A stretch of 64,000 nt of DNA from Pelomonas cellulosilytica (GTDB lineage Bacteria > Pseudomonadota > Gammaproteobacteria > Burkholderiales > Burkholderiaceae_C): the NCBI RefSeq assembly GCF_021353265.1, contig NZ_JAJTWU010000004.1, positions 431,013-495,012 of the forward strand, read 5' to 3'. Of this stretch, positions 36,118 through 45,515 are shown one piece after another; positions within the stretch are counted from its first letter, which is position 1, and every line of letters starts with the position of its first letter. Position numbers and translations under genes: made by a program. Below the pieces are notes generated by a model. That model made no database searches. It worked only from the letters and a program-made list of their open reading frames with translations, and was not told the DNA's origin.

Positions 36118-37246
36118 CCACTTGCCCGAACCCAGCCGCGCGCTGATGACCGAGCTGCAATCGACCGGCCTGCGTCTGCAGGACCCGGGCGCCGGAGCCC
36201 CCAGCCGCCGCGGCGGCGCCGGCCCGTCGGACCACAAGGCCGTGACGGTGGACGGTGTGACGCTGATGGTGCCGGTTCACACGCATGGCGCGTTCAGCTC
36301 GCCTTTTGTGGCCGACACACCGGGGCCGGATGGCCGCAGCGTGCTGCGCCGCGGCAGCATCCCCATTGCCAGCATCGCCTTCCCGCGCCAGCCGCGCTTC
36401 TACGGGCTGAGCACGGCCGATGGCATTCCCTACTCGCACATCGCCACACTGCATGGCGCCGACGTGCTGGCCACCACCGTGCTGCAGACCTGCATCCGCT
36501 ACGAGAGCCGGCGCAAGGCCTGTCGCTTCTGCGCCATCGGCCAGTCGCTCGCCGCCGGCCGCACCATCGCGCACAAGACGCCCGCACAGCTGGCCGAGGT
36601 GGCCCGAGCCGCCGTCGAGCTGGACGGCGTCAAGCATATGGTGATGACTACCGGCACGCCGCCGGGGTCGGACCGCGGCGCGAAGGTGCTATGCGACAGC
36701 GCCAAGGCCATCCGCGCCTCGGTGGACCTGCCGCTGCAGGGCCAGTGCGAGCCGCCGGACGATGACGCGTGGTTTCGCCGCATGAAGGATGCCGGCATCG
36801 ACACGTTGGGCATGCACCTGGAAGTCGTCGGCGAGGAGCTGCGCCGGCAGATCCTTCCTGGCAAGGCCGAGGTGCCGATGGCGCGCTACTGGGATGCCTT
36901 CGCTGCCGCCGTGGAGGTTTTCGGCCGCGGCCAGGTCAGCACCTACCTGCTGGCCGGCCTGGGCGACAGCCCTGAGCTGCTGCTGTCCACGGCCGACCGT
37001 CTGCTGGCGTTGGGCATCTACCCCTTCGTCGTTCCCTTCGTGCCCATCAGCGGCACGCCGCTTGAAGATCACCCCGCCCCTAGCACGGCGTTCATGCAAA
37101 GCGTGCTGGAGCCACTGGGCGCGCGCCTGGCTACCGCGGGCCTGCGGGCCAGTGACATCAAGGCCGGCTGCGGCAAGTGCGCCGCGTGCTCCACGCTGTC
37201 GCGATACGAAGACGCACCGACGCAAGCGCCCGCCCTTGCTGCCTGA
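36110..37246 (+). CDS. Nit1C radical SAM protein, MSMEG_0568 family
   Basis: 378 aa. The probable 4Fe-4S/SAM site is [18 protein letters not shown], with Cys128, Cys138 and Cys141, that is CX9CX2C instead of the usual CX3CX2C. Barrel segments follow: [15 protein letters not shown] near 180, [13 protein letters not shown] near 206, and [16 protein letters not shown] near 230. The C-terminus has a second cysteine cluster, [15 protein letters not shown], that could hold an auxiliary cluster. The sequence context resembles biotin-synthase/HydE-like radical SAM enzymes. It overlaps the nitrilase by 8 nt. The reaction is unknown but it probably makes or modifies the cluster's metabolite. Confidence 0.88.
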   Translation: MLDHLPEPSRALMTELQSTGLRLQDPGAGAPSRRGGAGPSDHKAVTVDGVTLMVPVHTHGAFSSPFVADTPGPDGRSVLRRGSIPIASIAFPRQPRFYGLSTADGIPYSHIATLHGADVLATTVLQTCIRYESRRKACRFCAIGQSLAAGRTIAHKTPAQLAEVARAAVELDGVKHMVMTTGTPPGSDRGAKVLCDSAKAIRASVDLPLQGQCEPPDDDAWFRRMKDAGIDTLGMHLEVVGEELRRQILPGKAEVPMARYWDAFAAAVEVFGRGQVSTYLLAGLGDSPELLLSTADRLLALGIYPFVVPFVPISGTPLEDHPAPSTAFMQSVLEPLGARLATAGLRASDIKAGCGKCAACSTLSRYEDAPTQAPALAA

Positions 37247-37262
37247 CAACCGGGAGCCCGCC

Positions 37263-37850
37263 ATGACTGCCACTGCCCACGTCCACCCGCTCACTTCGCT
37301 GCCCTGGTGCGAACTGGCGTACCAGCCGGAGCCGGAGTTCCGCATCCAGTGGGCCAGCGACCCGTGGATGAACCGCCAGGCCTACGCGCTACGCCGCCAG
37401 GTGTTCTGCCAGGAGCAGGCGCTGTTCAACGGTGACGACCGCGACGCCATCGACCGCGGCGAGCCGACGACGCGTAACCTCGTGGCCCTCTCGTGCATTG
37501 CCGGCCAGGCCGACGAACTGGTAGGTACCGTGCGCATCCACCGCGCCGCGGCGGGGGTTTGGTGGGGCTCGCGGCTGGCCGTGCATGCCCACTGGCGCCA
37601 ACACCGCAAGCTCGGCAGCAGCCTCATCCGCCTGGCCGTCTGCAGCGCCCGTGCGCTGGACTGCGAGGACTTCCTCGCCCATGTCCAGATGCAGAACGTA
37701 TCGTTGTTCGAGCGCCTGAACTGGCGCGTTCTGGAAACCAAGACGCTGCACGGCCACCCGCATGCGCTGATGCGGGCGGACCTCGCCCACTACCCACCCT
37801 GTCCCACCCCGTACGCCGGCTTCGTGCTGATAGGAGGCCGGCCATCATGA
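37263..37850 (+). CDS. Nit1C GNAT acetyltransferase, MSMEG_0567 N-terminal type
   Basis: 195 aa. GNAT features: RQAYALRRQVFCQEQALFNG near residue 40, LVGTVRIHRAAAGVWWGSRL near 84, then the acetyl-CoA loop area in HWRQHRKLGSSLIRLAV near 106, and FLAHVQMQNVSLFERLNW near 135. In some species this domain is fused to the AIR-synthase-like domain encoded next; here they are separate genes overlapping by ATGA. It probably acylates an amine intermediate of the pathway; the substrate is unknown. Confidence 0.87.
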   Translation: MTATAHVHPLTSLPWCELAYQPEPEFRIQWASDPWMNRQAYALRRQVFCQEQALFNGDDRDAIDRGEPTTRNLVALSCIAGQADELVGTVRIHRAAAGVWWGSRLAVHAHWRQHRKLGSSLIRLAVCSARALDCEDFLAHVQMQNVSLFERLNWRVLETKTLHGHPHALMRADLAHYPPCPTPYAGFVLIGGRPS

Positions 37851-38866
37851 GCCATCTGGAGCAGCTTGCCCTCGGCCTTCGGACCGGCCGGGGCTTTCGC
37901 CACAAGCGCGACATCGCCAGCGTGCTGCCGCGAATTGCGCCAGGCGCGACGACCGTGCCCAACGGCGACGACTGCGCCGTTCTGCCCGACGGCCACGGAG
38001 GCCACCTGCTGTTCGCCATCGAGGGACTGATGCAGGACTTCGTCAAGGCCATGCCCTGGTTCGCCGGCTACAGCGGCGTGATGGTGAACCTCAGCGACAT
38101 CGCCGCCATGGGCGGCCGCGCGCTCGCCGTGGTGGATGCCCTCTGGGCCGCCGAGGAAGACACTGCCGGCCAGCTGGTGGCCGGCATGCGGGATGCCTGC
38201 GAGCGCTACGGCGTGCCCCTGGTGGGCGGCCACACCAACCTGCAAAGCCGCAGCGGCCAGCTCGCCGTGGCAGTGATGGGGCGGGCCAACCGCCTCATCA
38301 GCAGCTTTGCCGCCCGCGAGGGCGACCGCCTGCTGATGGCCGTGGACCTGCGCGGCACATGGCAGGCGGATCGGCCGTTCTGGAACGCCTCCACGGACGC
38401 TCCGCCGCAACGCCTGCGCGACGATCTTGCGCTGCTCCCGCTGCTGGCCGAGGCAGGCCTGTGCGACGCCGGCAAGGACATCAGCATGGCTGGAGTGCTG
38501 GGCACGCTGCTGATGTTGCTGGAGTGCTCCGGTGTCGGCGCCCGCGTAGACCTCGCCAAGCTGCCGCGGCCGCATGCCGCGCCCTCCTGGCTGGACGACT
38601 CCGGCGACGCCATTGCCTCGCAGCTGCGCTGGCTGTCCGCATTCCCGAGCTACGGCTTCGTGCTGAGCGTGCGGGAAGCCAACGCCCAGGCAGTGATGCG
38701 CCGCTTCGAGGCCCGCGGCATCGCCTGCGCGGACATCGGCACCGTGGTGCCCGGCACCCGGCTGGATGTGCAGCTGGGCGCCGAGTGCACGCCGCTGTGG
38801 GACCTGGCCGAGCAGCCCTTCATCGGCGCCGGTGCCGCGCCCGCTCCGCTGGGGCACGCCGCATGA
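37847..38866 (+). CDS. Nit1C AIR-synthase-like protein, Sll0787 family
   Basis: 339 aa of the PurM/ThiL/SelD ATP-binding superfamily. PNGDDCAVLPDGHGG near residue 38, GVMVNLSDIAAMGGRALAVV near 79 and GVPLVGGHTNLQSRSGQLAV near 122 correspond to the ATP and metal-binding Asp/Asn/His positions of AIR synthases. The C-terminal domain has DAGKDISMAGVLGTLLML near 206. Such proteins phosphorylate amides or carboxylates with ATP. Overlaps by ATGA on both sides show tight coupling in the nitrilase cluster. Confidence 0.88.
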   Translation: MSHLEQLALGLRTGRGFRHKRDIASVLPRIAPGATTVPNGDDCAVLPDGHGGHLLFAIEGLMQDFVKAMPWFAGYSGVMVNLSDIAAMGGRALAVVDALWAAEEDTAGQLVAGMRDACERYGVPLVGGHTNLQSRSGQLAVAVMGRANRLISSFAAREGDRLLMAVDLRGTWQADRPFWNASTDAPPQRLRDDLALLPLLAEAGLCDAGKDISMAGVLGTLLMLLECSGVGARVDLAKLPRPHAAPSWLDDSGDAIASQLRWLSAFPSYGFVLSVREANAQAVMRRFEARGIACADIGTVVPGTRLDVQLGAECTPLWDLAEQPFIGAGAAPAPLGHAA

Positions 38867-40053
38867 TGCGCATCGCTTTGCTCACGCACTCGGTGCGCCC
38901 GCGCGGCGGCGTCGTACACACGCTGGAGCTGGCGCACCAGCTCGCGCGTGAGGGCCATGCTGTCACGGTCGTGGCCTCGGTGGAGCAGAACGAGCGGCTG
39001 TTCCGCCCGGTCGACGTGCCGGTCGAGCTGGTGCCGCTGCCCGTGCTCACCGGCGGGCTCGTTGAACAGGTGCGCCAGCGCATCGAGGCCCTGGTGCAGG
39101 CGTTGCCGGCCGTGCTCGCACGTGGGAGCTACGACCTGATCCACGCCCAGGACAGCTTGAGCGGCAACGCCCTCGCCCGCCTGCGCGCCGCAGGCCAGCG
39201 CATGCCGCCGTGGCTGCGCACGGTCCACCACCTGGACCGGTTCGACGAGCCGGTGCTCAACGACTGGCAGGATCGCGCCTGGCGCGCCGCCGACGGTATG
39301 GCCTGCGTCAGCGACAGCTGGTGCGCGCACTTCCGCGACGAGCTCGGCGTGGCCGCCGAACGCATGTTCAACGGTGTGGACCTTGCGCGCTTTTGCAAGC
39401 AGCCAGCCTCAAGCGACGCGGCCGCGGTTCAGGCCCTGGGCCTGCCTTCCGACAGCGGCCCCGTGTGCCTGCTCGTGGGTGGCGTCGAAGCGCGCAAGAA
39501 CACCGTGCGGCTGCTTCACGCTTTCGCCCGCCTGCGCGACGATGACCCGGACTGGAGCAACGCACGTCTGGTGATCGCCGGCGGCGCGAGCATGCTGGAC
39601 CACAGCGCCGCCCGCTTCGCCTGGCAGGCTTCCCTCGCCGAGCTGGGCTTGGTCGAAGGCCCCGGTCGGCCCGTGGTGCGCACCGGCCCGCTGCCAGATG
39701 CCGCCTTGCCCGCGCTGATGCGCCGCGCGACGCTGCTGGCCATGCCTTCCCTGGTTGAGGGCTTCGGCCTGGCCGCGCTGGAGGCGCTCGCCTGCGGTAC
39801 GCCGGTCCTCGTCTCGCAACGCCGGCCCTTCACTGAGCACCTGGCCGGCGTGCCCGGCGTGGCGTGGTGCGACCCGGAGGCCATCGACTCAATCGCCACG
39901 GGCCTGCGCCATGCCGCCACCCGGCCCAAGCTGTCCGAGCCGCCTGCCGTCTGCACCGAGCACAGCTGGGCTCGCAGCGCTGCGCTGCACGCTGACTGGT
40001 ACCGCCGCACGCTCGCCACCCACGCCGAGCCGGCTGAAGCCGCCTTCACCTGA
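38863..40053 (+). CDS. Nit1C glycosyltransferase, MSMEG_0565 family (GT4-like)
   Basis: 396 aa. GT-B fold: the N-terminal RIALLTHSVRPRGGVVHTLE glycine-rich acceptor loop, VHHLDRFDEPVLN near 118, CLLVGGVEARKNTVRLLHAF near 203 (the KN nucleotide-sugar contact), and MPSLVEGFGLAALEALACG near 294 with the GT4 E-x7-E element. It would attach a sugar to the cluster product or a carrier. This is an optional member of Nit1C clusters. It overlaps the AIR-synthase gene by 4 nt and precedes the MSMEG_0570 gene by 9 bp. Confidence 0.87.
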   Translation: MMRIALLTHSVRPRGGVVHTLELAHQLAREGHAVTVVASVEQNERLFRPVDVPVELVPLPVLTGGLVEQVRQRIEALVQALPAVLARGSYDLIHAQDSLSGNALARLRAAGQRMPPWLRTVHHLDRFDEPVLNDWQDRAWRAADGMACVSDSWCAHFRDELGVAAERMFNGVDLARFCKQPASSDAAAVQALGLPSDSGPVCLLVGGVEARKNTVRLLHAFARLRDDDPDWSNARLVIAGGASMLDHSAARFAWQASLAELGLVEGPGRPVVRTGPLPDAALPALMRRATLLAMPSLVEGFGLAALEALACGTPVLVSQRRPFTEHLAGVPGVAWCDPEAIDSIATGLRHAATRPKLSEPPAVCTEHSWARSAALHADWYRRTLATHAEPAEAAFT

Positions 40054-40062
40054 TCTCTCAAC

Positions 40063-40353
40063 ATGCCCGCCATCCACTACCGCTTGCGCTGGCCCGATGC
40101 CAGCGAAACCCTCAGCTACTCGCCGTCGCTCGCCATCCAGGACTTCCTGGAAGTCGGCCAGGACTACGTCGTCGACGACTTCCTTCGCCGGGTGAACGAA
40201 GCGACCCGCATCGCCAACGAACGCGTGCAGGCCAAGTTCGGCTTTGTCTGCTCGCGCGCCAACGACCAGCTCGCCGACACCACCAAGCGGGCCGCAGCCT
40301 TCGCCCACCAACCCGACGCCCGCATCCGCGTGCTGGGCTTCTCGCCCGCCTGA
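40063..40353 (+). CDS. Nit1C small protein, MSMEG_0570 family
   Basis: 96 aa and cytoplasmic. MPAIHYRLRWPDASETLSYS at the start and LEVGQDYVVDDFLRRV near residue 30 define the family, and CSRANDQLADTTKRAAAF near 65 is also conserved. Members are called nitrogen-starvation-response proteins from the cyanobacterial homologues. It may be a scaffold or carrier because of its small size and invariant position between the glycosyltransferase and the flavoprotein. Function is unknown. Confidence 0.85.
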   Translation: MPAIHYRLRWPDASETLSYSPSLAIQDFLEVGQDYVVDDFLRRVNEATRIANERVQAKFGFVCSRANDQLADTTKRAAAFAHQPDARIRVLGFSPA

Positions 40354-40368
40354 ACCCTGGAGCATTCC

Positions 40369-41682
40369 ATGACGCAACCCTCCTCCTTCGACCACCAGGT
40401 CGTCATCGTTGGCGGCGGACAGGCCGGCCTGTCCATCAGCCACTACCTGCAGCAGTACGGCATCGACCATGTCGTGCTGGAGAAGCACCGCGCCTTGCAT
40501 GCCTGGTCCACACAGCGCTGGGACAACTTCTGTCTGGTCACGCCCAACTGGCAATGCACCCTGCCCGGCCATTCGTACAACGGCGCGGAGCCGCACGGCT
40601 TCATGCGCAAGCACGAGATCCTTGCCTACCTGGACGGCTTCAAAGCGCGCGTGAATGCGCCGCTGCGTGAAGGCGTGGCCGTGGAGCGCGTGCAACCCCT
40701 GTCCACTGGCGGCTTCGCTGTCAAGACGACCGACGGCGAATACCTTACGCGTCATGTCGTCGTCGCCTCCGGCGGCTACCACCAGCCTATCGTTCCGCGC
40801 CTGGCCGAGCGGCTGCCAGCTCACGTGACGCAGATTCACTCAGCCGACTACCGCAACGCCGCGCAGCTGCCGCCCGGCAAGGTGCTGGTGGTGGGCTCGG
40901 GCCAGAGCGGCGCGCAAATCGCCGAGGACCTGCACCTGGCCGGCCGCGAGGTCGTGCTGGCCGTGGGAGACGCGCCGCGCTGCGCCCGCTTCTACCGCGG
41001 TCGCGACGTGGTGGACTGGCTAGCCGACATGGGCTACTACGACATGCCGGTGACGCAGCACCCGTTGCGCGAAGGCGTGCGCGACAACACCAACCACTAC
41101 GTCACCGGCCGCGACGGCGGGCGCGACATCGACCTGCGCCGCTTCGCCAAGGAAGGCATGGCCCTCTACGGCGCGCTGGAGGCGCTGGACGGCGACACGC
41201 TGCACTTCCGCCCCGGCCTCAAGAAATCACTAGACCAGGCCGATGCGACCTACAACGGCATCAACGCTGCCATCGACCGCCACATCTCCGAGCGCGGCCT
41301 GCAGGCGCCGCCGGCCAGCGTCTACACGCCCGTGTGGGAGCCACCCGAAGAGCGCACGGCGCTGTCGCTGCGCGAGGCGGGCATCACGTCGGTCGTTTGG
41401 TGCATTGGCTTCGCGCCGGACTTCCGCTGGCTGGACGCTCCCGTCTTCAATGGCCGCGGCCACCCGGTGCACGAGCGCGGCGTCACTCAGGTGCCAGGGC
41501 TCTACTTCATCGGCCTGCCGTGGCTGCACACCTGGGGCTCGGGCCGCTTCTCCGGAGTGGCCCGGGATGCGGCCTTCATCGTGGAGCACATCGCCGGCCA
41601 GGAGCTGGCGGGCGACGCGCGGGCCGAAGCCGCCGCAGTCACGCCACGGCCGGCAGCCCGGCCAGCAGCTTGTCCAACGTGA
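40369..41682 (+). CDS. Nit1C flavin-dependent oxidoreductase, MSMEG_0569 family
   Basis: 437 aa. It is a two-dinucleotide-site flavoprotein: the FAD motif [18 protein letters not shown] near residue 11, a second Rossmann motif [17 protein letters not shown] near 170 (NADPH), [17 protein letters not shown] near 50, and [20 protein letters not shown] near 372. It resembles group B flavin monooxygenases. It would oxygenate a nitrogenous substrate in the pathway; monooxygenation of cyanide or a nitrile adduct has been suggested for homologous clusters. The last 44 bp overlap the convergent molybdenum hydroxylase gene. Confidence 0.9.
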   Translation: MTQPSSFDHQVVIVGGGQAGLSISHYLQQYGIDHVVLEKHRALHAWSTQRWDNFCLVTPNWQCTLPGHSYNGAEPHGFMRKHEILAYLDGFKARVNAPLREGVAVERVQPLSTGGFAVKTTDGEYLTRHVVVASGGYHQPIVPRLAERLPAHVTQIHSADYRNAAQLPPGKVLVVGSGQSGAQIAEDLHLAGREVVLAVGDAPRCARFYRGRDVVDWLADMGYYDMPVTQHPLREGVRDNTNHYVTGRDGGRDIDLRRFAKEGMALYGALEALDGDTLHFRPGLKKSLDQADATYNGINAAIDRHISERGLQAPPASVYTPVWEPPEERTALSLREAGITSVVWCIGFAPDFRWLDAPVFNGRGHPVHERGVTQVPGLYFIGLPWLHTWGSGRFSGVARDAAFIVEHIAGQELAGDARAEAAAVTPRPAARPAACPT

Positions 41683-43837
41683 TGGGATAGTCCCGCACGC
41701 GCACGCCGGTGGCGTTGTAGATCGCGTTGGCCACAGCGGCGGCGACGCCGCAGATGCCCAGCTCTCCCACGCCCTTGGCCTTCATCGGCGAGGAGATCGG
41801 GTCCACCTCGTCGAGGAACACGACCTCCTGGTGCGGGATGTCGGCATGCGAGGGAACCTCGTAGCCTGCGAGGTCGTGGTTGACGAAGAAGCCGCGGCGC
41901 GTGTCCACGTGCAGTTCCTCCATCAGCGCCGCGCCGACGCCCATCGTCATCGCGCCGATCACCTGGCTGCGCGCCGAAATCGGGTTCAGGATGCGACCGG
42001 CCGAGCACACCGCCAGCATGCGGCGCACGCGGACCTCGCCGGTGAAGGCGTCCACCGCCACCTCGACGAAATGGCCGCCAAAGGTGGACTGCTGGTAGCG
42101 CTTGTCGAGGTCGCCGTACTCGATGCCGTCCTCGGCGACGAGGCCCGAGAACGACTCCAGAGGCGCGGTCTTGCCGCCGCCCCGCACCTCACCGTTCGCA
42201 AAGGTAGCGTCCCCGCCGAAGCCGCCCTTCTCGGCGACCATCGCGCGCAGCTTCATGCAAGCGGCGTACACGCCGGCGCAGGAGTTGTTGCCGCCCCACT
42301 GGCCGCCGGAGCCGCAGGAGACGGGGAACTCGGAGTCGCCCAGCCGCACCAGCACGCGCTCCAGCGCAACGCCCATCACCTCGGCCGCCGTCTGGGCAAT
42401 GATGGTGTAGCTGCCGGTGCCGATGTCGGTCATGTCCGTCTCGACGACAACGCGGCCCTCGCCGTCCAGCCGGACGCGGGCCTTGGACTTCATCGCGATG
42501 TTGTTGCGGAAGGCCGCTGCCATGCCCAGGCCGACGAGCCAGCGGCCGTCGCGCACCTGCGCCGGCTTGGCCGACCGCTTGTTCCAGCCGAAGCGCTCGG
42601 CACCCTGCTTCAGGCACTCGACAAAGCGCCGCTGCGAGAACGGGCGCAGCGGCTTCTCGGGGTCCACCTGCGTGTCGTTGCGGATGCGGAACTCCACCGG
42701 GTCCAGGCCGAGCTTCTCTGCCATCTCGTCCATCGCGACCTCGAGCGCCATCATCCCGGATGCCTCGCCCGGCGCGCGCATCGCGTTGCCCTCGGGCAGG
42801 TCCAGCGTCGCCAGCCGCATCGCGGTGTAGCGATGCTCGCCGGCGTAAAGCAGGCGCGTCTGGTTGACAGCCGTCTCCGGACCTCCGCCAGGCAGGTCGC
42901 CAGACCAGCTCTCGTGGGCCACCGACGTGATGCGGCCATCGCGCCCGGCGCCCAGCCGGATGCGCTGGATCGTGGCCGGCCGGTGCGTCGTGTTGTTGAA
43001 GATGAGCGGCCGTTGCAGCGCGATCTTGACAGGCCGTTTGGCGGCACGCGCACCAAGCGCGGCCAGCAGCACGTCGGCCCGCAGAAACAGCTTGCCGCCG
43101 AAGCCGCCGCCGATATAGGGCGACTTGACATGCACGTCTTCCTTGGCGATGCCCAGCGTCCTGGCCAGGTCGCCCACGGCCCAGCCGATCATCTGGTTGG
43201 ACGTCCACACGGTGAGCTTGCGCCCCTCCCACCAGGCGATGGTGGCGTGCGGCTCCATCATCGCGTGGCCCTGGTCGGGCGTCGTGTAGGTGGCGTCCAG
43301 CTGCACGGGCGCCTTGGCGAACGCGGCCTCGAAGTCGCCGTGCCGCGTCTCGCCCTTGCCACCCATGCCGTCGCTCTTGGCCATCGGCGCGCCGGGCTTC
43401 TGCGCGGCGAGGTCGAAGCGGCCGGGTGCTGCTTCGTAGCGGATGTCGACCAGCGCCGCCGCGGCGCGCGCCTGCTCGAAGGTCTCGGCCACGACGACGG
43501 CCAACGCCTGGTGGTAGTGCTCCACCTCCGGGCCGCCCAGCAGCCTGGCGGTGTTCTTGCTGCCCTTGGCGAGCTTGCCGGCGTTCTGCGCGGTGACGAT
43601 GGCGATGACGCCCGGCGCGGCCCGCGCGGCCTTCAGGTCCATGCCGGCGACGCGCCCCTTGGCGATGCCGGCACCAACGACGAAGCCCACCGCCGGCCGC
43701 GGCGACACGTCGTGGTGCTCGTACGCATAGGGCGCCGTGCCGGTCGTCTTGAGCTTGCCGTCGATGCGCGGCGTGGGCCAGCCAACGACCTTGCCCTGGT
43801 CGATGGGGTTGGTGGTGGCGGGTTGGTCGAATCTCAT
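41639..43837 (-). CDS. paoC: Aldehyde oxidoreductase molybdenum-binding subunit (PaoC-like)
   Basis: 732 aa, the large subunit of a xanthine-oxidase-family enzyme. It has [20 protein letters not shown] at the N-terminus, [18 protein letters not shown] near 238, [18 protein letters not shown] near 355, [14 protein letters not shown] near 510, and the active-site Glu in [16 protein letters not shown] near 695. It hydroxylates aldehydes or aromatic heterocycles using a molybdopterin-cytosine-dinucleotide cofactor. It is coupled to the FAD subunit by a 4-nt overlap. Its tail overlaps the Nit1C flavoprotein gene by 44 bp. A PaoD-type chaperone is not present in the window. Confidence 0.92.
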   Translation of the reverse strand: MRFDQPATTNPIDQGKVVGWPTPRIDGKLKTTGTAPYAYEHHDVSPRPAVGFVVGAGIAKGRVAGMDLKAARAAPGVIAIVTAQNAGKLAKGSKNTARLLGGPEVEHYHQALAVVVAETFEQARAAAALVDIRYEAAPGRFDLAAQKPGAPMAKSDGMGGKGETRHGDFEAAFAKAPVQLDATYTTPDQGHAMMEPHATIAWWEGRKLTVWTSNQMIGWAVGDLARTLGIAKEDVHVKSPYIGGGFGGKLFLRADVLLAALGARAAKRPVKIALQRPLIFNNTTHRPATIQRIRLGAGRDGRITSVAHESWSGDLPGGGPETAVNQTRLLYAGEHRYTAMRLATLDLPEGNAMRAPGEASGMMALEVAMDEMAEKLGLDPVEFRIRNDTQVDPEKPLRPFSQRRFVECLKQGAERFGWNKRSAKPAQVRDGRWLVGLGMAAAFRNNIAMKSKARVRLDGEGRVVVETDMTDIGTGSYTIIAQTAAEVMGVALERVLVRLGDSEFPVSCGSGGQWGGNNSCAGVYAACMKLRAMVAEKGGFGGDATFANGEVRGGGKTAPLESFSGLVAEDGIEYGDLDKRYQQSTFGGHFVEVAVDAFTGEVRVRRMLAVCSAGRILNPISARSQVIGAMTMGVGAALMEELHVDTRRGFFVNHDLAGYEVPSHADIPHQEVVFLDEVDPISSPMKAKGVGELGICGVAAAVANAIYNATGVRVRDYPITLDKLLAGLPAVA

Positions 43838-44790
43838 ACCTTGGCTCCCGAGTCCTTGAAGATGCCCGCCAGCGTGCGCTCAGCCAGCTGGAGCTTGAAA
43901 GCGTTGTCCTGCGTCGGCCTCGCGCCGGCGAACGCCTGGCTGAAGTAGCCGTGCACGCCTTGGGCCAGCGACGCCTCGGCCGCCTCCATGCGCCACGGCT
44001 TGGGCGCCACGCCGCCGAAGGCGATGCGCCCGCCGCCACCCGGCGGCAGGACAGCCGCGACCGACACCAGCGCGAAGGCGTAAGACGCGCGGTCGCGCAC
44101 CTTGCGGTAGACGTGCACACCCGCAACCGGCGGTGGCAGGAGGACCGACGTGATCAGCTCGCCCGGCGCGAGCCCATGCTCGATGTGCGGCGTGTCGCCG
44201 GGCAGCTTGTGGAAGTCGGCGATGGGGATGCGCCGCGCCTGGCCATCGGGCTTCACGGTCTCGACCTCGGCGTCCAGCACGCGCATCGCCACGGCCATGT
44301 CGCTGGGGTGCTGGGCGATGCAGGCGCGGCTGGTGCCGATGACGCCCAGCGAGCGCGAGACGCCGTCCAGCGCGCCGCAGCCACTGCCGGGCCGGCGCTT
44401 GTTGCACGGCTGGGCGGTGTCGTAGAAGTACGGGCAGCGGGTTCGCTGCAGCAGGTTGCCGGCCGTTGTTGCGCGGTTGCGCAGTTGGCCGGAGGCGCCC
44501 GACAGCAGCGCACGCGACAGCACGGGGTAGTCGCGCCTGACTGTGGCGTCGGCTGCGAGGTCGCTGTTGCGCACCAGCGCCCCGACGCGCAGGCCGCCGT
44601 CGCGCGTGGGTTCGATGCGGTCCAGCTGCAGGCCGTTGACGTCCACCAGGTGGCCGGGTGTCTCGATCTGCAGCTTCATCAGGTCCAGCAGGTTGGTGCC
44701 GCCGGCGATGAACCGCGCATCGGGCCGCTGTGCCACGGCGGCGGCCGCCTCGGCCGGCGTGCGGGCACGCTCGAAGCTGAAAGCCTTCAT
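43834..44790 (-). CDS. paoB: Aldehyde oxidoreductase FAD-binding subunit (PaoB-like)
   Basis: 318 aa, starting at ATG 44790. The N-terminal FAD site is [20 protein letters not shown] (residues about 25-45) plus the GNLLQR segment. Cysteines in [27 protein letters not shown] and [12 protein letters not shown] match the extra [4Fe-4S] site of E. coli PaoB rather than plain xanthine dehydrogenase FAD subunits. It passes electrons from the molybdenum subunit. It overlaps both partner genes by 4 nt. Confidence 0.92.
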   Translation of the reverse strand: MKAFSFERARTPAEAAAAVAQRPDARFIAGGTNLLDLMKLQIETPGHLVDVNGLQLDRIEPTRDGGLRVGALVRNSDLAADATVRRDYPVLSRALLSGASGQLRNRATTAGNLLQRTRCPYFYDTAQPCNKRRPGSGCGALDGVSRSLGVIGTSRACIAQHPSDMAVAMRVLDAEVETVKPDGQARRIPIADFHKLPGDTPHIEHGLAPGELITSVLLPPPVAGVHVYRKVRDRASYAFALVSVAAVLPPGGGGRIAFGGVAPKPWRMEAAEASLAQGVHGYFSQAFAGARPTQDNAFKLQLAERTLAGIFKDSGAKV

Positions 44791-45428
44791 GCCGCACCTC
44801 CGGCCGCTTCGGTGATCGCCTCGGCGATGTTTGAGTACGCGCCGCAGCGGCACAGGTTGCCGCTCATGCGCTCGCGCAGCTCGTCGGCCGACAGCAAGGG
44901 CTTCACCGCGAGGTCGTGCGTCACATGGCTGGGCATGCCGCGCTTGAGCTCGTCCAGCATGCCCACTGCGGAGCAGATCTGCCCCGGCGTGCAGTAGCCG
45001 CACTGGTAGCCGTCATGCTTGATGAAGGCGGCTTGCAGCGGGTGCAGCCGCTCGGGCGCGCCGAGGCCTTCGATGGTGGTTACCTGGGCGTCCGGCGCCA
45101 TGACGGCCAGCATCAGACAGCTGTTGATGCGACGGCCGTCGACCAGCACGGTGCACGCGCCGCACTGGCCGTGGTCGCAGCCTTTCTTGGTGCCGGTCAG
45201 CTGCAGCTGCTCGCGCAGCAGGTCCAGCAGCGTCGTGCGGGTGTCGACATCGACGGTCTGCGTCTTGCCGTTGACCTCCAGCGTCACGCGACCCATCGTC
45301 GGTGGCAGGTCAGGGGCAGCGGTCATGGGTCGCTCCGGTGAGGCCGCGTCGGCCAGGTTGAACGCCGCGGTGCCGGCGCTGGCGATCAGCACCTCCCGGC
45401 GGGACAAGTTGCCGACGAAGTCTTCCAT
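44787..45428 (-). CDS. paoA: Aldehyde oxidoreductase 2Fe-2S subunit (PaoA-like), Tat-exported
   Basis: 213 aa from ATG 45428. The N-terminus has a Tat signal with the twin arginine in [12 protein letters not shown], followed by a hydrophobic stretch. The [2Fe-2S] ferredoxin cysteines lie in [18 protein letters not shown], with C60-loop-type INSCLML following. The helical domain holds [11 protein letters not shown] and the [13 protein letters not shown] pair. The signal would carry the folded three-subunit enzyme to the periplasm. It is the first gene of the paoABC run, 87 bp after the ggt start region. Confidence 0.92.
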   Translation of the reverse strand: MEDFVGNLSRREVLIASAGTAAFNLADAASPERPMTAAPDLPPTMGRVTLEVNGKTQTVDVDTRTTLLDLLREQLQLTGTKKGCDHGQCGACTVLVDGRRINSCLMLAVMAPDAQVTTIEGLGAPERLHPLQAAFIKHDGYQCGYCTPGQICSAVGMLDELKRGMPSHVTHDLAVKPLLSADELRERMSGNLCRCGAYSNIAEAITEAAGGAA

Positions 45429-45515
45429 GGTGCACCCCTGCTGCAAACCGTTGCAGCGTAGGGGTCGGGATGCGGGCCGTTTCGTCGGACAACGCGCCAT
45501 CCGTGCGTGAGCGCG

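Noticed and set aside
41243-43948. 901-codon plus-strand open frame across the flavoprotein end and paoC
   Set aside because: It is the shadow of two real genes (one same-strand in another frame, one antisense) and shows no protein family; the true genes have full motif sets.
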